Below, piece after piece: positions 6,104 through 6,628 of a stretch of DNA of 6,628 bases (position 1 is the first letter of the stretch; each line of letters starts with the position of its first letter). The position numbers and the translations under genes were made by a program. The notes under the pieces are model-generated. The model made no database searches and was not told the DNA's origin. It saw only the letters and a list, made by a program, of their open reading frames with translations. Source of the DNA: an uncultured Burkholderiaceae bacterium (lineage in GTDB: Bacteria; Pseudomonadota; Gammaproteobacteria; Burkholderiales; Burkholderiaceae_C); contig CALIDR010000099.1 of NCBI GenBank assembly GCA_938022295.1, forward strand, positions 1-6,628, in the 5' to 3' direction.

Positions 6104-6628
6104 ATGATCGATCCGATCGACGCCACCGGGCCCCGCGAGGCGCTGCACGACGTCGCCGCGACGCGGCGCATCGAGGCGCGCGCGCTCGCCACCGCGGCAC
6201 CGGGCGCGCTGATGCGCCGCGCGGGGCTGGCCACCGCCAAGCTCGCGCTGGCGCTGCAGCCGCACGCCAGGCGTGTCTGGGTGCTCGCGGGGCCAGGCAA
6301 CAACGGCGGCGACAGTCTGGAGGCGGCGGCGCTGCTGCGCGCTGCGGGGGCCGAGGTCACGGTGCACCTGCTCGCCGACCCCGCCCGCCAGGGCGCCGAC
6401 GCCGCGGCGGCGCTGCAGCGCGCGCGCGACGCCGGCGTGGCGATCGACGCCACCGTGCCGCCGAGCCCACCGCCGTGCGACCTCGCGATCGACGCGCTGC
6501 TCGGCATCGGCCTCGCGCGCGCGCCGCAAGGCGCGCTCGCGGCGGCGATCGACGCCTTCAACGCGGTGCCGGCGCCGCGGCTGGCGGTGGACGTGCCGTC
6601 GGGCCTCGACGCCGATCGCGGGTGCGCG
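6104..6628 (+). CDS. nnrE: NAD(P)H-hydrate epimerase (YjeF N-terminal domain), C-terminus cut by the window edge
   Basis: The N-terminal YjeF domain interconverts the R and S forms of hydrated NAD(P)H so that the companion dehydratase can repair the damaged cofactor in the cytosol. I translated 175 codons open to the last base. ALMRRAG at 36-42 matches the family's N-terminal LMerAG motif. VLAGPGNNGGDS at 60-71 is the glycine-rich nucleotide-binding loop, DALLGIGLARAPQG at 130-143 carries the catalytic-region Asp130, and LAVDVPSGLDADRG at 160-173 is the second signature. Residue 71 is Ser (AGT) where the consensus is GGDG. In Burkholderiales this domain is usually fused to a C-terminal ADP-dependent dehydratase domain of about 270 residues (the Nnr bifunctional protein); whether that holds here lies outside the window. 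The ATG has no Shine-Dalgarno sequence but a promoter-like pair immediately upstream. It is divergent from rpsB. Confidence 0.9.
   Translation, partial: MIDPIDATGPREALHDVAATRRIEARALATAAPGALMRRAGLATAKLALALQPHARRVWVLAGPGNNGGDSLEAAALLRAAGAEVTVHLLADPARQGADAAAALQRARDAGVAIDATVPPSPPPCDLAIDALLGIGLARAPQGALAAAIDAFNAVPAPRLAVDVPSGLDADRGCA

Noticed and set aside
5801..6529. Minus-strand open frame of 242 codons across the intergenic gap and antisense to nnrE
   Set aside because: It is Arg/Ala-rich with no family resemblance, overlaps the start of rpsB in another frame and lies opposite a recognisable NnrE.
5821..6561. Upstream in-frame extension of RpsB on the minus strand
   Set aside because: The frame is open, but the extra 247 codons are not S2-like and run antisense into nnrE. 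The ATG at 5820 has a good binding site and the normal S2 N-terminus.

Overview
This is a GC-rich window (roughly 70% G+C or more, with third codon positions almost all G or C). It holds a conserved chromosomal housekeeping cluster and no mobile or accessory DNA that I can see. Seven minus-strand genes read, in transcription order, rpsB - tsf - pyrH - frr - uppS - cdsA - dxr, with dxr cut by the left edge. One plus-strand gene, an NAD(P)H-hydrate epimerase (nnrE/yjeF family), starts divergently from rpsB and runs off the right edge. Protein details such as the EF-Ts stretch TDAPMMECKKAL, the RRF ending in EIMAV and an RpsB starting MTVSMREMLEAG point to a betaproteobacterium, most likely Burkholderiales. 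The genus cannot be fixed from this window.

Layout. 1-1103: 5' part of dxr (MEP isoprenoid pathway). 1126-1968: cdsA (CDP-diacylglycerol synthesis). 1989-2720: uppS (undecaprenyl diphosphate synthase, apparent TTG start). 2764-3324: frr (ribosome recycling factor). 3338-4048: pyrH (UMP kinase). 4098-4994: tsf (EF-Ts). 5077-5820: rpsB (ribosomal protein S2). 5821-6103: divergent intergenic region with the rpsB leader and candidate promoters for both directions. 6104-6628: start of nnrE.

The cluster combines translation (S2, EF-Ts, RRF), pyrimidine nucleotide supply (UMP kinase) and envelope or isoprenoid synthesis. Dxr commits carbon to isoprenoids, UppS builds the C55 lipid carrier from them, and CdsA makes the activated phospholipid precursor. 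Gaps between the minus-strand genes are only 13-82 nt and no intrinsic terminator with a T-tract is visible, so one polycistronic transcript is likely. The first four genes have recognisable Shine-Dalgarno sequences. uppS has a weak one with a TTG start, and cdsA and dxr have none, which suggests translational coupling in the distal part.

I found no undescribed system. The items most worth a second look are a promoter-like pair placed so that the nnrE mRNA would be leaderless, a palindrome-rich rpsB leader with an 11-nt direct repeat, and a few substitutions in otherwise invariant motifs (UppS Tyr22, NnrE Ser71).
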